NCBI GenBank assembly: GCA_016192455.1
Contig: JACPUC010000025.1
Coordinates: 20,357 to 84,356, forward strand
Source: Candidatus Tectimicrobiota bacterium
Lineage (GTDB): Bacteria > JACPUC01
Reading direction: 5' to 3'
Length of the DNA: 64,000 bases
The position numbers and the translations under genes were made by a program. Numbering within the stretch: position 1 is the stretch's first letter; the number at the start of each line of letters is the position of its first letter. The notes beneath the pieces are model-generated. The model did no database searches and was not told the DNA's origin. It worked only from the letters and a program-made list of their open reading frames with translations. This document shows positions 45,703 to 57,409 of the stretch, piece after piece.

Positions 45703-46488
45703 ATGCTGTCCTTCGGCACCACGATCTTCCTGGTGATCATCGTCATACTCCTGCTCAGTACGGTGAAGGTCGTGAAGGAGTATGAGCGCGCGGTCATCCT
45801 GCGCTTGGGACGCCTGCACAAGGCGAAAGGGCCGGGGCTGATCATCCTGCTGCCGATGATCGACCGCATGTTCCGCATCAGCCTGCGCCTGGTGACGATG
45901 GACGTGCCGCCGCAGGACGTGATCACCCGCGACAACGTCTCCGTGAAGGTGAACGCGGTGGTCTACTTCCGCGTGATGGCGCCGGACAAGGCGGTCATCG
46001 TGGTGGAGGATTACCTCTACGCCACCTCGCAGCTCGCCCAGACGACGCTGCGCAGCATCCTCGGCCAGGTTGACCTCGATGATCTCCTCTCCAATCGCGA
46101 TGAGATCAATGAAAAGCTGCAGCACATCCTCGATGAATCCACCGATCCCTGGGGCATCAAGGTGACCAACGTCGAGGTGAAGCACGTGGACCTGCCGCAA
46201 GAGATGCAGGGGGCCATTGCGCGACAGGCCGTGGCGGAGCGCGATCGGCGCGCCAAGGTCATCCACGCCAAGGGCGAGTTCGAGGCCGCCGCGCAGCTCG
46301 GCGCCGCCGCCGACATCATCACCGCGCATCCGGCGGCCTTGCAGTTGCGCTTTCTGCAGACCCTGACGGAGATCGGCGCGGAAAACAACACGACGACGAT
46401 CTTCCCCCTGCCGATCGAGCTCCTCCGGCCCTTCCTGGCGCTGGCCGATGCAGGCGCGAAATCTTCTCCGCCGACGCCCCCGGCGTAG
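45703..46488 (+). CDS. slipin (stomatin/prohibitin family)
   Basis: 261-residue SPFH-domain protein anchored by one N-terminal helix ([16 protein letters not shown]). Slipin features: [28 protein letters not shown] and [24 protein letters not shown] (core [10 protein letters not shown]), then IEVKHVDLP-like and a coiled-coil [26 protein letters not shown] (core [11 protein letters not shown]). It forms membrane scaffolds and is the expected substrate or partner of the NfeD protease. AGGAGG lies 6 bases before the ATG. Confidence 0.94.
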   Translation: MLSFGTTIFLVIIVILLLSTVKVVKEYERAVILRLGRLHKAKGPGLIILLPMIDRMFRISLRLVTMDVPPQDVITRDNVSVKVNAVVYFRVMAPDKAVIVVEDYLYATSQLAQTTLRSILGQVDLDDLLSNRDEINEKLQHILDESTDPWGIKVTNVEVKHVDLPQEMQGAIARQAVAERDRRAKVIHAKGEFEAAAQLGAAADIITAHPAALQLRFLQTLTEIGAENNTTTIFPLPIELLRPFLALADAGAKSSPPTPPA

Positions 46489-46515
46489 CCGGCGGCAACC
46501 GCGCGCCGAAAGCAA

Positions 46516-46547
46516 CGCGCCTCGTCATGACCGCGCGGAGAGGCGCG
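46516..46547. terminator. hairpin after the slipin gene
   Basis: Perfect 8-bp stem CGCGCCTC (46516-46523) with GAGGCGCG (46540-46547), 28 bases beyond the slipin stop. No T run follows, so it is a candidate 3'-end structure rather than a proven terminator. The remaining gap to kdsA shows no gene. Confidence 0.35.
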
Positions 46548-46772
46548 GCAGCCGACCCGGGACTTTGCGCCATCCCTGGAACCGGGCGGAAGGAATTGTT
46601 GGGGGAAGGCTGAATCGCTAGGGAGGTTTTCGGCCGGATTCTTGCTCCTGAATCTTGCCGCGAGCCGTGCCGCGCCGCGCGAGGAGGGAGGCGCGCCTCA
46701 CCGCAGGCACGGCGCAGGCAGGCGCGGGGGCGATGTTCCCACGCACCACACCGTTGGCGCACCCTGCATCAC

Positions 46773-47666
46773 TCAGCGCGGCGCACGTGCCGCGCGCCGC
46801 CCCGAGCTGATCGCATGGATCGCCCGGAGCTGCTCGAGGAGGGACGGCAGCTCGGTCTCCGGCAGCATGGTGGGCCCGTCGCTGGGGGCCGTGTCCGGAG
46901 CCTCGTGCACCTCCATGAAGACGCCGTCCACGCCGACCGCCACCGCCGCCAGCGCCAGCGCGGGGACGAAGCGCCGCTCGCCGCCGGAGGAGGCGCCGCG
47001 ACCGCCCGGCTGCTGGACGCTGTGCGTGGCATCGAAGATCACCGGGTAGCCGAGCTGGCGCATGATCACCAGCGAGCGCATGTCGGCGACCAGGGTGTTG
47101 TAACCGAACGACGCTCCCCGCTCGGTGAGGAAGAGGCGCCGGTTGCCGGTGGACTCCAGCTTCCTGATCACGTGCTCCATGTCCCAGGGGGCGAGGAACT
47201 GGCCCTTCTTCACGTTCACCGCCGCGCCGCTGTCGCCGGCCGCCAGAAGCAGATCAGTCTGCCGGCAGAGGAAGGCCGGAATCTGCAGCACATCGACGAC
47301 GGCGGCGGCCTGGCTCGCCTCGTCGGGGCTGTGCACGTCGGTGAGGATCGGCAGGTCCGTCTCCTCTTTGACCCGGCGCAGGATGCGCAGACCCTCGGCA
47401 AGGCCCGGACCGCGGAACGAGGTAAGGGAGGTGCGGTTCGCCTTGTCGTAGGAACTCTTGTAGATGAGGGGGATGCCGGCCGCCTCCGCGATCGCCTTCA
47501 GGCGCCGCGCGCTGGCAAGGGCCCGCGGGGCGCTTTCGATGACGCACGGTCCGGCAATGAGGAGGAGCGGTTGATCCGCCCCGATCTGCCAGCGCCCAAC
47601 GCGGACGCGCACGGGCGCTGCGCTGCCTGCCTCTCCGTCCGCGCTGCCCGCCGAGTCCTGCTGCAT
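46773..47666 (-). CDS. kdsA: 3-deoxy-8-phosphooctulonate (Kdo-8-P) synthase
   Basis: Condenses arabinose-5-phosphate and PEP to Kdo-8-phosphate for LPS inner core. 297 residues with an N-terminal extension of about 20. Motifs: LIAGPCVIES, YKSSYDKANRTS, FRGPGLAEGL, TDVHSPDEA, VNVKKGQFLAPWDM and LTERGASFGYNTL. The Asn and metal-site residues used to separate metal-dependent and -independent forms are in CVIES and the DG.FMEVHEAPD region; the Cys there points to the metal-dependent type. Last gene of the polysaccharide operon, downstream of pyrG. Confidence 0.95.
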   Translation of the reverse strand: MQQDSAGSADGEAGSAAPVRVRVGRWQIGADQPLLLIAGPCVIESAPRALASARRLKAIAEAAGIPLIYKSSYDKANRTSLTSFRGPGLAEGLRILRRVKEETDLPILTDVHSPDEASQAAAVVDVLQIPAFLCRQTDLLLAAGDSGAAVNVKKGQFLAPWDMEHVIRKLESTGNRRLFLTERGASFGYNTLVADMRSLVIMRQLGYPVIFDATHSVQQPGGRGASSGGERRFVPALALAAVAVGVDGVFMEVHEAPDTAPSDGPTMLPETELPSLLEQLRAIHAISSGRRAARAPR

Positions 47667-47784
47667 CTGTGGTACTCAATCGCCGCCGGCGGCCCCGCCC
47701 CCGCAGCGGCAGAGCGCCTAGCCTTCTTCCAGCACCCCTTGCGCCGAGTTTGCCAGCCCTCGCGGCCTGACCCACTTGCACGCC

Positions 47785-49413
<1,629 letters not shown>

Positions 49414-49596
49414 CTAGGAGAGTGGAGGAGGCTCCAGGGCAGGTCGAGCACCTTAGGAAGGAACGTGTTCTACCAGATCGTGTAGCTCTCGCGCCTTGGC
49501 GCCCATAGGTGCCACTATATCTTGTCTCCCGGAAGTTTTCCAGCTCATTTTCTTAGCACCCGACCCCTCTCGTGCAGACCCACCCCGCCGCGGGGG

Positions 49597-50394
49597 TCAG
49601 GAGGCGGCGCCTTCGAGCAGCGCGCGCACGCGCTCCAGATCGGCAGGGGTGTCAACGCCGATGAGATCGAGCGGGCACGCCGGCACCTTGATGCGATAGC
49701 CGTGCTCCAGGGCCCTGAGCTGTTCGAGGCGCTCCAGGCGCTCCAGGGGCGTGCGAGGCAGGGTCACGAACTTCAGGAGGAACTCCCGCCGGTACCCATA
49801 GAGCCCCACATGTTTCCAGTAGCGCGGCTGCCCTTCGTCTTCGCCCACCTCGTGCAGGTCCCGCCGCGCCGCCGGGATCGGGGCGCGCGAGAAGTAGAGG
49901 GCGAAATCGCGCAGGTCGGTGACCACCTTCACCACGTTGGCATCGGCGACCTCGCCGGGGTCATGGAGCGGCACCCGAATGCTGCTCATCGGCAGCTCGG
50001 CATCGGCCAGCAGCGGGGCGAGGGCGGCGCGCACGGCAACCTCCTGGATGAGCGGCTCGTCCCCCTGGATGTTGACGATGAACTCCGCCTCCAGGTCCCG
50101 CGCGGCCTCGCCGAGGCGGTCGGTGCCGGTGGCGTGGTCGGCGCGCGTCATCACCACCTCGCCGCCGAAGGCCCGCACGGCATCGGCGATGCGCGCGTCA
50201 TCGGTGGCCACGAGGACGGCGTCGAGGCACGGCATGGCCGCGGCGCGCTCGTAGACGTGCTGGATCATCGGCTTGCCGGCCAGCCGGGCGAGCGGCTTGC
50301 CGGGAAGGCGACTGGAGTGGTAGCGCGCCGGGATGAGCGCCACGATGCGGCCGCGCGGCCCGCGATGCTCACCGGCGCGCGCGGGCTCCTTCAT
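49597..50394 (-). CDS. kdsB: CMP-Kdo synthetase
   Basis: 3-deoxy-manno-octulosonate cytidylyltransferase, activating Kdo for transfer to lipid A. About 265 residues: IPARYHSSRLPGKPLARL, VATDD, EVVMTRADHATGTDRL, NIQGDEPLI and the YGYRREFLL region are diagnostic. ATG at 50394 chosen; the open frame extends to 50460 but overlaps the preceding transferase gene. It lies between the sugar-phosphate transferase and pyrG. Confidence 0.95.
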   Translation of the reverse strand: MKEPARAGEHRGPRGRIVALIPARYHSSRLPGKPLARLAGKPMIQHVYERAAAMPCLDAVLVATDDARIADAVRAFGGEVVMTRADHATGTDRLGEAARDLEAEFIVNIQGDEPLIQEVAVRAALAPLLADAELPMSSIRVPLHDPGEVADANVVKVVTDLRDFALYFSRAPIPAARRDLHEVGEDEGQPRYWKHVGLYGYRREFLLKFVTLPRTPLERLERLEQLRALEHGYRIKVPACPLDLIGVDTPADLERVRALLEGAAS

Positions 50395-50449
50395 GGCCGA
50401 CGCCTCCAGCGCCGCGGCGGAGGGGCGGCGACCCTTTTCCTGGCTAAGC

Positions 50450-51862
50450 TCAGTAGGCATCGCGCGCGGCCAGGCAGCGCCATACCGTCATGGCGATGAT
50501 GCGCAGATCGAACCAGAGGGACCAGTGCTCGATGTAGTAGAGATCGTACGTAATGCGCCGTTCCAGCGAGGTGTTGCCGCGCCAGCCGTTGATCTGCGCC
50601 CAGCCGGTCATGCCGGACTTCACCTTGTGCCGCAGCATGTACTGGGGCACGAGCTGGCGGAACTTCTCCACGAAGACGGGCCGCTCCGGCCGCGGGCCGA
50701 CGATGCTCATCTCGCCCCGCAGCACGTTCATGAGCTGCGGCAGCTCATCAAGGCTGAAGCGGCGCAGCCAGGCGCCGACGCGCGTGCGGCGCTGATCGTC
50801 GGGGGTGGCCCACACCGCCCCCGTCGCCTCCTCGGCGCGCTCGCGCATGGAGCGGAACTTCAGCATCGTGAAGGTGGTGCCGTCGAGACCCATGCGCTCC
50901 TGGCGGTAGATGACGCGGCCGGGCGAGCTGAGCTTGATGGCGATGGCGATCACCCCAAAGAGCGGCGCCAGCAGCAGCAGGCCCAGCCCGGCCACGAGGA
51001 GATCGGCGAGGCGCTTCAGGAGGCGGCTCCAGCCGACCAGCGGCGTCTCCTGGAGATTGACGAAGGGGATGCCCTCGAACTCCTCGACGCTGCCGCGCAT
51101 GGTGCGGTACTGCAGGAGGTCCGGCGCCACGCGGATGTCCACCGGGGCGTCGCCGATGCTCCGCAGCACGCCCTCGATTCGCTCGTAGGCCTCCAGGGGC
51201 AGCGCGAGGATCACCTGATCGATCTGGAAGCGCTTCAGGAAGCTCCCCACCTCCTCGTAGGTGCCGAGCACCTCGATGGTGTCGACGAAGGTCTTCACTT
51301 TCTCCAGTCGGCGGGTGAAGAAGCCAACGATCTTGAAGCCGAGCTCGGGGTGGGCGTTCAGGCGCCGGGCGATCTCCCGCCCCAGCTTCCCGGCGCCGAC
51401 GATCACCACGTAGCGCAGGTTCATGCCGCGCCGCCGCATCTCTCGCAGCACCGCGCGGAAGGCCAGGCGATAAAGGCTCATGCCGCCCAGGCAGAGGACG
51501 CCGAAGAAGGCGAACGCCACGCGGGAGTAACTGTAGCGGCGGTCCAGGAAGGTCACCGCAAGGAGGGCCAGCATCCCCAAGCCGATCTGCCTCGTGAGGC
51601 TCGCAAGCTCGCGACCGATGCTGGTGGTGCGACGGGACTGGTACTGGTAGCCGTAGTGGAGCACCACCGCCCAGATCGGCACGAGGTAGATGAGCAGGTA
51701 GAGGTACTGCGCCAGCGGCGGGACCGTCTCCTCGGGGTGGAAGAGCGGCACAAGGGGCGTGGCGAAGCGCAGCTCGTAGGCGCCGATCCAGGCTCCCACC
51801 GCGATGAGGAGGTCCCCCAGAAACATCAGGGTAGAGAAGAACTGGCTGTGCTGGCGCAGCAT
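50450..51862 (-). CDS. undecaprenyl-phosphate glucose phosphotransferase-like (WcaJ/WbaP type)
   Basis: Polyprenyl-phosphate sugar-1-phosphate transferase that starts O-polysaccharide or exopolysaccharide chains on the lipid carrier. 470 residues: four N-terminal helices, a CoA/NAD-binding-like central domain ([17 protein letters not shown]), then the bacterial sugar transferase domain with [21 protein letters not shown] (core MLKFRSM), [22 protein letters not shown] (core [13 protein letters not shown]) and [17 protein letters not shown] (core SGMTGWAQ). Sugar specificity (glucose versus galactose) cannot be decided. In the operon it follows the large glycosyltransferase gene. Confidence 0.92.
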   Translation of the reverse strand: MLRQHSQFFSTLMFLGDLLIAVGAWIGAYELRFATPLVPLFHPEETVPPLAQYLYLLIYLVPIWAVVLHYGYQYQSRRTTSIGRELASLTRQIGLGMLALLAVTFLDRRYSYSRVAFAFFGVLCLGGMSLYRLAFRAVLREMRRRGMNLRYVVIVGAGKLGREIARRLNAHPELGFKIVGFFTRRLEKVKTFVDTIEVLGTYEEVGSFLKRFQIDQVILALPLEAYERIEGVLRSIGDAPVDIRVAPDLLQYRTMRGSVEEFEGIPFVNLQETPLVGWSRLLKRLADLLVAGLGLLLLAPLFGVIAIAIKLSSPGRVIYRQERMGLDGTTFTMLKFRSMRERAEEATGAVWATPDDQRRTRVGAWLRRFSLDELPQLMNVLRGEMSIVGPRPERPVFVEKFRQLVPQYMLRHKVKSGMTGWAQINGWRGNTSLERRITYDLYYIEHWSLWFDLRIIAMTVWRCLAARDAY

Positions 51863-51902
51863 GGCGAGGCTCGCATGGCCCGCTCGGCATCACCCCGGCG
51901 CC

Positions 51903-54900
51903 TTAGCTGGCAGCCTGGGGCCGCCGGGCGCAGGCCAGGAGGTAAAGCTTCAGCGGCTGCCCGGGTCGCCAGTCGGTGAGGCGCTCCCACCACAACCCAA
52001 GCCGCAGGCTCGCACCGTTCATGACCATATAGTACGCAGTTCCGGGGTGCAGGGAAACTGTTATCTCATGGAACCCCGTCGCCGCCAGGAGGGACTGCAG
52101 TCTGCCGGGCCGATTAGCGCGGTAGAAGGTGGGATGCACCTCGGCGTCCCGGCGCTCGGTCAGGAGGCGCCGCGCCAGCCCGCGCTTCCATCGCAGCGGC
52201 AGAAGCCAGGAAGCAACCATGAGCGGATTGAGGAGGTTCGTCGTGAAGAGGAGACAGGCGCCGCCGGGGGCGAGGACGCGATACATCTCGGCGAGGCAGG
52301 CGCGGGGCCGCCGCAGGTGCTCCAGCACCATCAAGCCGGCGACGACGTGAAACGAGGCGTCGGCAAACGGCAGCCACGCAAGGTCCGCCTGCACCTGCAG
52401 CCGGCGGGGGTCTCCCACGGGCGAGGCGTCGGGGCGAGCCGCGCGGAGATGCCGCAATGCGGCCTCCGACGTGCCCGGGGAAGGCGCCAGGCCGGTCTCA
52501 GCAGGCCGCTCCAGATCAGCGCCGACGATGCAGGCTTCCTCCCCCAGCGCCTGCCGCAGGAACGGCGAGCCGCCGCAGCCGGCATCCAGGATGCGCTTCC
52601 CCCGCCCTAGTTCCTTCGACAGGTCTGCGAGCTGTCGATAGCAGGCGGCAAACGCCGGGCTTTCATGCCCGTACCTGGCGCGGTACCAGCTCCGCGCCCG
52701 TGCCGGCGGCGTTGCGCTCCACCGGCGAGGTGGAGTCGCGCGGCGCGGGGGAAAGGTGCCGGCAGCCCCTGGCGGAAACTGCGTGCGCGCCTGGCCGGGC
52801 GGCTCGTTGCCGCCTGACCGCCTCGACGGCCCGGGCAGCCCCGCCAGCTCATGGTACAGAGCCTCGAACGCCGCGGCCATGGCGGCAGGGTCCTGGAACG
52901 CCGCCACCCTGCGAACGGCGCGCTCCGCCATGCCGCGCGCCTGCTCCGGATCGGCGAGGAGCGCCGCGACGGCGGCCGCCATGGCCGACGCGTCGCCCCG
53001 CGGCACGATGCGTCCCTCGACGCCGTCGCGCAGGAGCCCCGCTTCGCCGACGCAGTCGGTCGCCACCACCGGCACTCTTCGGGCCATCGCTTCGAGGAGG
53101 ATGAACGGCAAGCCCTCCCAGCGCGACGGCAGCACGAAGAGGCTGCTGGCCGCAAGGATGTCGAGCGCATCGCGGCGGTAACCGAGCAGTCGAACGCTCC
53201 CCGTCAGGCGGGCGCGTTGGACTTGATCTTGCACCAGAGGCCGCAATGGACCATCCCCAATGATCAGGAAGCGCGCCATGGGGTAGCTGCGCAGGACCAG
53301 CGCGGCCGCCTCGACGAAGAGGGCGGGATTCTTCTGCTCGACGAGTCGCCCCACCATGGTGACCCAGGGAGCCTCGACGGCGCCGGACAGGTCCGCAGCG
53401 GCCTGGTCAAGCTCCCGCAGGAGCGACGCGCGCAGATGCCGGCGTTGCGCCGCCGAGACCTGGGGCGCGGCAGGAATGGTGTTGGGAATGAGGCGGAGGC
53501 CGTCAGGGCTCCGCAAGCCCGCCCGCAGGGCCTGCCGTCGCTCTCCTTCCGACTCGACCACGATCACCCCGCCGAGGCGCGCCGCAACACGCTCCATCTG
53601 CCGGTAGCGCCAGCCGGCTCCTCCACCCATGAGGAATGGGAAGGCGTGCGGCGAGTAGCAGAGCGGCACGCCGCTCACCAGGCCCGCCAGCCGGGCCAGC
53701 ATGCCGGCCTTGCTGCTGTGGGCATGGAGCACGTCGATCGGCTCGCGCCGCAGCAGGCGGAGCAGAGCCAGGAAGGCCCGCAGGTCATGCCAGGGCGACA
53801 CCGAGCGCACCATCGGCAGCGTGACATGCGGAATGCCGAGCCGGGCAAACCCTAGCGCGAAGGGCTCCTGCCGCTGGCGGCTCGCCTGGGAGAAGGCCGC
53901 CGAGGGAGGCGGCGAGCAAGCGCCGCTGACGGCGATGCGCCGCCGATCCAGAGCGCGGCTGAGGCTGAGGACGAACTTCTGCACGCCGCCGCCGTAGGGC
54001 TGGGCGATCTGCAGGAGACGCAGGCGGGGATCGCGGCGTCGGCTCGCCGGCAGGCGCCGATCCAGGCGCCGCTCCCGCAGGAGACGCGGCGTCTCCCGCA
54101 GCACCTGGCCGTAGACGCGCAGCAGATGGGGTGCGCGCAAGCAGGCATAGCCCAGGAGCAGGAGCTCCGCCGCCGCCAGCGCTGGGAGCTGCGCCAGAAC
54201 CTGCCCAGCCGTGCTGTTCCGCAGGATCGTCCGGTAGCGGTTGCGCATGACATGTTGCTGGAACGGCGCCGGCCGGCCGAAGAAGCGTTTCGTCCCCAGG
54301 GAGCCGCCGCGGGCGTGCCAGGCAACCGCCTGCGGCTGGTAGCGGAAGCGCCAGCCTCGGCGGCGCGCTCGCCAGCAGAGATCGAGGTCCTCGTAGAAGG
54401 CAACGTAGCGGCTGGGGAAAACGTCGCCGCGCGGGGCCACGTCGGCGAGCATGGCGCGCCGCAGGAGGGCCGCGGCGCAGCAGACGCCGAAGACCTCGCC
54501 GGCCTCCTCGAACTGGCCCGCATCCAGCGCCCCGGCGCCCCGGTCGCGGGCGAAGAACCCTGCCCCCAAGAAGAGGCCGGTCGAGTCGAGCCGCGGCGGG
54601 ATTCCCGCGGCCGCGCGGCCCCCCTCGGGCAGCCGCAGCAGCTTGCCGGTGGCGCCGCCGGCTTGGGGGTGGGCCTGCAGCTCATCGACGAGGTGTTCGA
54701 GGTAGTCCGGCGCCAGCACCACATCGGCGTTGAGGAGGCAGGCGAACTCTCCCCGCGCCTCCAGGAGGCCCTGGTTGTTGGCCGTGGCGAAGCCCTCGTT
54801 CACGGCGTTGCGGAGGCAGTGCGCCTCCGGTTGATGAGCGCGGACGAGGTCGAGCGAGCCGTCCTGCGAGCCGTTATCCACGACGATCAGCTCCCAGGAG

Positions 54901-55019
54901 GTGAACGTCTGCCCGCGCAGGCTCTCCACGAGGGCAGGAAGCCATCCGGCGCTGTTGAAGGTGACGAGCATGATGGAGACGCGCGGGGCGGCTGGCACGA
55001 GGTTGGCGGGAAGGCTCAT
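51903..55019 (-). CDS. three-domain fusion: GT2 + GT4 glycosyltransferase + methyltransferase
   Basis: Single frame of 1038 residues. Residues about 10-240 are a GT2 (GT-A) transferase: VSIMLVTFNSAGWLPALVESL, VVDNGSQDGS, LNADVVLAPDYLE and YEDLDLCWRARRRG. Residues about 335-745 are a GT4 (GT-B) transferase: YGGGVQKFVLSLSRAL, NTIPA, VGRLVEQKNPALFVEAA (core GRLVEQKNP) and PSRWEGLPFILLEAMA. Residues about 800-1038 are a class I SAM methyltransferase: ILDAGCGGSPFL, GLMVLEHLRRP and YRVLAPGGACLLFTTN. A hydrophobic stretch (ALAAAELLLLGYACLRAP) lies between the transferases, so it may associate with the membrane. Its ATG overlaps the epimerase stop (ATGA, 55016-55019). Probably adds two sugars and a methyl group to a repeat unit or its terminus. 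Confidence 0.88.
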   Translation of the reverse strand: MSLPANLVPAAPRVSIMLVTFNSAGWLPALVESLRGQTFTSWELIVVDNGSQDGSLDLVRAHQPEAHCLRNAVNEGFATANNQGLLEARGEFACLLNADVVLAPDYLEHLVDELQAHPQAGGATGKLLRLPEGGRAAAGIPPRLDSTGLFLGAGFFARDRGAGALDAGQFEEAGEVFGVCCAAALLRRAMLADVAPRGDVFPSRYVAFYEDLDLCWRARRRGWRFRYQPQAVAWHARGGSLGTKRFFGRPAPFQQHVMRNRYRTILRNSTAGQVLAQLPALAAAELLLLGYACLRAPHLLRVYGQVLRETPRLLRERRLDRRLPASRRRDPRLRLLQIAQPYGGGVQKFVLSLSRALDRRRIAVSGACSPPPSAAFSQASRQRQEPFALGFARLGIPHVTLPMVRSVSPWHDLRAFLALLRLLRREPIDVLHAHSSKAGMLARLAGLVSGVPLCYSPHAFPFLMGGGAGWRYRQMERVAARLGGVIVVESEGERRQALRAGLRSPDGLRLIPNTIPAAPQVSAAQRRHLRASLLRELDQAAADLSGAVEAPWVTMVGRLVEQKNPALFVEAAALVLRSYPMARFLIIGDGPLRPLVQDQVQRARLTGSVRLLGYRRDALDILAASSLFVLPSRWEGLPFILLEAMARRVPVVATDCVGEAGLLRDGVEGRIVPRGDASAMAAAVAALLADPEQARGMAERAVRRVAAFQDPAAMAAAFEALYHELAGLPGPSRRSGGNEPPGQARTQFPPGAAGTFPPRRATPPRRWSATPPARARSWYRARYGHESPAFAACYRQLADLSKELGRGKRILDAGCGGSPFLRQALGEEACIVGADLERPAETGLAPSPGTSEAALRHLRAARPDASPVGDPRRLQVQADLAWLPFADASFHVVAGLMVLEHLRRPRACLAEMYRVLAPGGACLLFTTNLLNPLMVASWLLPLRWKRGLARRLLTERRDAEVHPTFYRANRPGRLQSLLAATGFHEITVSLHPGTAYYMVMNGASLRLGLWWERLTDWRPGQPLKLYLLACARRPQAAS

Positions 55020-55963
55020 GGGCGGGGCGAGGTCTTGCGAATCCACTCCCACGTCATCGCCATCCCCTCTTCGAGGGAGACGCGGGGGGTCCAGTTGAGT
55101 TCCCGGCCGATGAGACGGGTATCGAGGATGCTCACCGGCACATCGAGCTTGCGCGCGGCGGTATGGCGGACATCGAGGTCAACCCCGGTGACCACCTGGA
55201 CGAGGCGCAGGAGCTCGCGCAGGGAGACGCCGCGTCCGCTCCCCACGTTGAAGATGCGCTGCGGCGAAGGGCTGTGGAGCGCCTTCACAAAGGCCTCGAT
55301 GACATCCCCGACGTAGAGGTAGTCGCGCGTTACCGAGCCGTCGCCCCAGATGATGATCGGCTCGCGGCTCCAAGCCCGCGCCAGGAAGACCGTCACCGCC
55401 CCCTGGGCGGCGTTCGGGTTCTGGCGCTCGCCGTAAGGGTTGGCGATGCGCAGGGAGCAGAAATCCAGGCCATGGAGATGGCGGTAGAGCACCAGGTACT
55501 TCTCGATCATGAGTTTCGAGATGCCGTAGGCACAGAAGGGGTTGGTGGGCGCTGACTCCGGAATCGGCACCTCGGTGGGCACGCCGTAGATCGTGCCGCC
55601 GGACGACGAGAAGACGATCTTGCGCACTCCCGCCTGCACCGCGGCATCGAGGAGGTGCAGCGTGGAAACGACGTTGGACTCCAGGTCATAGGCGGGGTTG
55701 TCGTTCGAGGTGCTCGGCAGCGTGGTGCTGATGAGGTGGAAGATGCAGGTCACCCCTTGAACAGCGGCAGACACCTCGGCAACGTTCGTGAAATCCCCCT
55801 CATAGAGCTCGACCTCGGCAAGGAGGTGCGCCACGTTGGCGGTATCGACGTGCTGACGGTCGAAGAGGCGCACGCGGTAGCCGGCGGCCAGCAGAGCCTC
55901 CGCCAGGTGCGAGCCCATGAAGCCGCAGCCACCAAGGATGAGACAGGTTTCCTGCTTCATCAT
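55016..55963 (-). CDS. NAD-dependent nucleotide-sugar epimerase/dehydratase (GalE-like)
   Basis: 315-residue short-chain dehydrogenase fold. N-terminal GGCGFMGSHLAEALL binds NAD, SSSGGTIYG contains the active Ser, and YGISKLMIEKYL has the YxxxK catalytic pair. NPYGERQNP and FNVGSGRGVSLRELL match UDP-glucose 4-epimerase relatives. It provides a nucleotide sugar for the polymer. The ATG at 55963 (or 55960) follows the GT4 gene by 21 bp, and its stop overlaps the next start. Confidence 0.9.
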   Translation of the reverse strand: MMKQETCLILGGCGFMGSHLAEALLAAGYRVRLFDRQHVDTANVAHLLAEVELYEGDFTNVAEVSAAVQGVTCIFHLISTTLPSTSNDNPAYDLESNVVSTLHLLDAAVQAGVRKIVFSSSGGTIYGVPTEVPIPESAPTNPFCAYGISKLMIEKYLVLYRHLHGLDFCSLRIANPYGERQNPNAAQGAVTVFLARAWSREPIIIWGDGSVTRDYLYVGDVIEAFVKALHSPSPQRIFNVGSGRGVSLRELLRLVQVVTGVDLDVRHTAARKLDVPVSILDTRLIGRELNWTPRVSLEEGMAMTWEWIRKTSPRP

Positions 55964-55984
55964 CCGCCCGCCGACGTCCCGGCC

Positions 55985-57409
55985 TCAGCGCTCGCCCGCC
56001 GCAGGCCGCGTGAACTCGTAGTAGGTCTTCTCGATCTCGGTGACGCTCTCGGCGATCGTCGCCACCGGCGCGATGTCGCGGCGCAGCCTCGGCAGAAGAT
56101 CGGCATCATCGATGACCTCCTGGAGGAGCGCCGCCAACCCCGCATGGTCGCCGCGCTCGAAGAGCAGGCCGTTGCCCTGGTGCACGATGAGCTCCGCCAA
56201 TCCTCCCACATTCGAAGCGATCACCGGCGTCTTCGTATCGAGCGCATGCAGGACGATGAGGGGCGAGTTCTCGTACCAGATGGAGGGGACGACCAGCACG
56301 TCGAGATCCTGCAGCACCCGCCCAACGTCCTCATTCGGAAACGAGCCGGCAAAGATGATGCCCGGGTCATCTCCGGCAAGCTCGCGCAGGTAGCGGGCAT
56401 ACTCCGGGAAGTGGCCGAGGTCGCCGTAGAGGCGCAGCGCCGCGCCCCGCCGCTGCCGCAGGGCCTTGAAGGCCTTGATGAGGACATGGGCGCCCTTGTG
56501 CTCGTAGAGGGTGCCGATGTAGCCGATCCGCCGTCCCCCGGCCGGAGTTTTGCCGGCGAAGGGGCGCGTCCAGGCGGCGTTGATGCCGAAGGGGAGCTTG
56601 CGGATGAGGCCGGCGCGGATGCCGTTCTCCACCAGGATGCCGCGCATCAGGTCGGTGGCCACGAAAATGCGCTGCACTTGGTTGAGCTGGCGCCGCAGGT
56701 AGCCGCGCCGATCGAGCATCGCCTTCAGGAGGTGCAGGCGCGGGTCCTCGTGGACGGGGAAGAAGCGGTGTCGCAGGGTGAAGAGCCCCAGGACGAAGTT
56801 GGACCGCCTGGCGATGGCGCGCCGAATATCCGCCGGCTGCGACTGGGCCACGCAGCAGCGCAGGCAGGAGACGCCGCTCCAGGTGGGGCCGCGGCAGAGC
56901 GACTGGTCATGACGCTTGAGCTGCGTGACCGGGCACACGAACCAGAAATCCGTGGCCGTGAAGATGCGTGGAATCCCCAAGGCCGCCACCGCTTCCAGCA
57001 CCGCTGCCGAGAGGCGATGGCAGTGCAGGAGGTGAACGATGTCCGGCTTCAGCTCGCGCGCGTACTCATGGACGTGTCGCAGCACGGCCTCGTTGCGGTA
57101 CTCATCGTAGCCTGGGTTCTCCCCAATTGCCGGGTGATGGTGGAAGCGCCGCACCGGCAGGCCATCGACCTGATCGCTGCTGAAGGGCTGCGATCGCGCC
57201 ACCCCCGGCGCGGCCGGCTCGGCGGCCAGGATGTGCACCTCGTGCCCGCGGCGCCGCAGCTCGCAGGCATACTCGTACGTCAAGATCTCCGTGCCCGAGA
57301 AATAGCGCGGCAGAAACTGGTGCACGGTCAGGAGAATCCGCACGGCAGGCCCCAACCTTCGTGTGACGCGTCGTCGGCGCGACATGCTGCCAGCGCGCGC
57401 CGCCGTCAC
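55985..57409 (-). CDS. GT4-family glycosyltransferase
   Basis: Retaining GT-B transferase of about 474 residues. N-terminal LTVHQFLPRYFSGTEILTYEYA (core FLPRYFSGTE), HLLHCHRLS; C-terminal IGYIGTLYEHKGAHVLI, FAGSFPNEDVGRVL and PSIWYENSPLIVLHAL with the catalytic E(x7)E-like segment. A Cys-rich insert (SLCRGPTWSGVSCLRCC) lies near residue 170; this occurs in some WcaI/RfaB-like relatives. GTG at 57409 overlaps the stop of the upstream gene as GTGA; an ATG at 57385 is an alternative. Confidence 0.88.
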   Translation of the reverse strand: MTAARAGSMSRRRRVTRRLGPAVRILLTVHQFLPRYFSGTEILTYEYACELRRRGHEVHILAAEPAAPGVARSQPFSSDQVDGLPVRRFHHHPAIGENPGYDEYRNEAVLRHVHEYARELKPDIVHLLHCHRLSAAVLEAVAALGIPRIFTATDFWFVCPVTQLKRHDQSLCRGPTWSGVSCLRCCVAQSQPADIRRAIARRSNFVLGLFTLRHRFFPVHEDPRLHLLKAMLDRRGYLRRQLNQVQRIFVATDLMRGILVENGIRAGLIRKLPFGINAAWTRPFAGKTPAGGRRIGYIGTLYEHKGAHVLIKAFKALRQRRGAALRLYGDLGHFPEYARYLRELAGDDPGIIFAGSFPNEDVGRVLQDLDVLVVPSIWYENSPLIVLHALDTKTPVIASNVGGLAELIVHQGNGLLFERGDHAGLAALLQEVIDDADLLPRLRRDIAPVATIAESVTEIEKTYYEFTRPAAGER

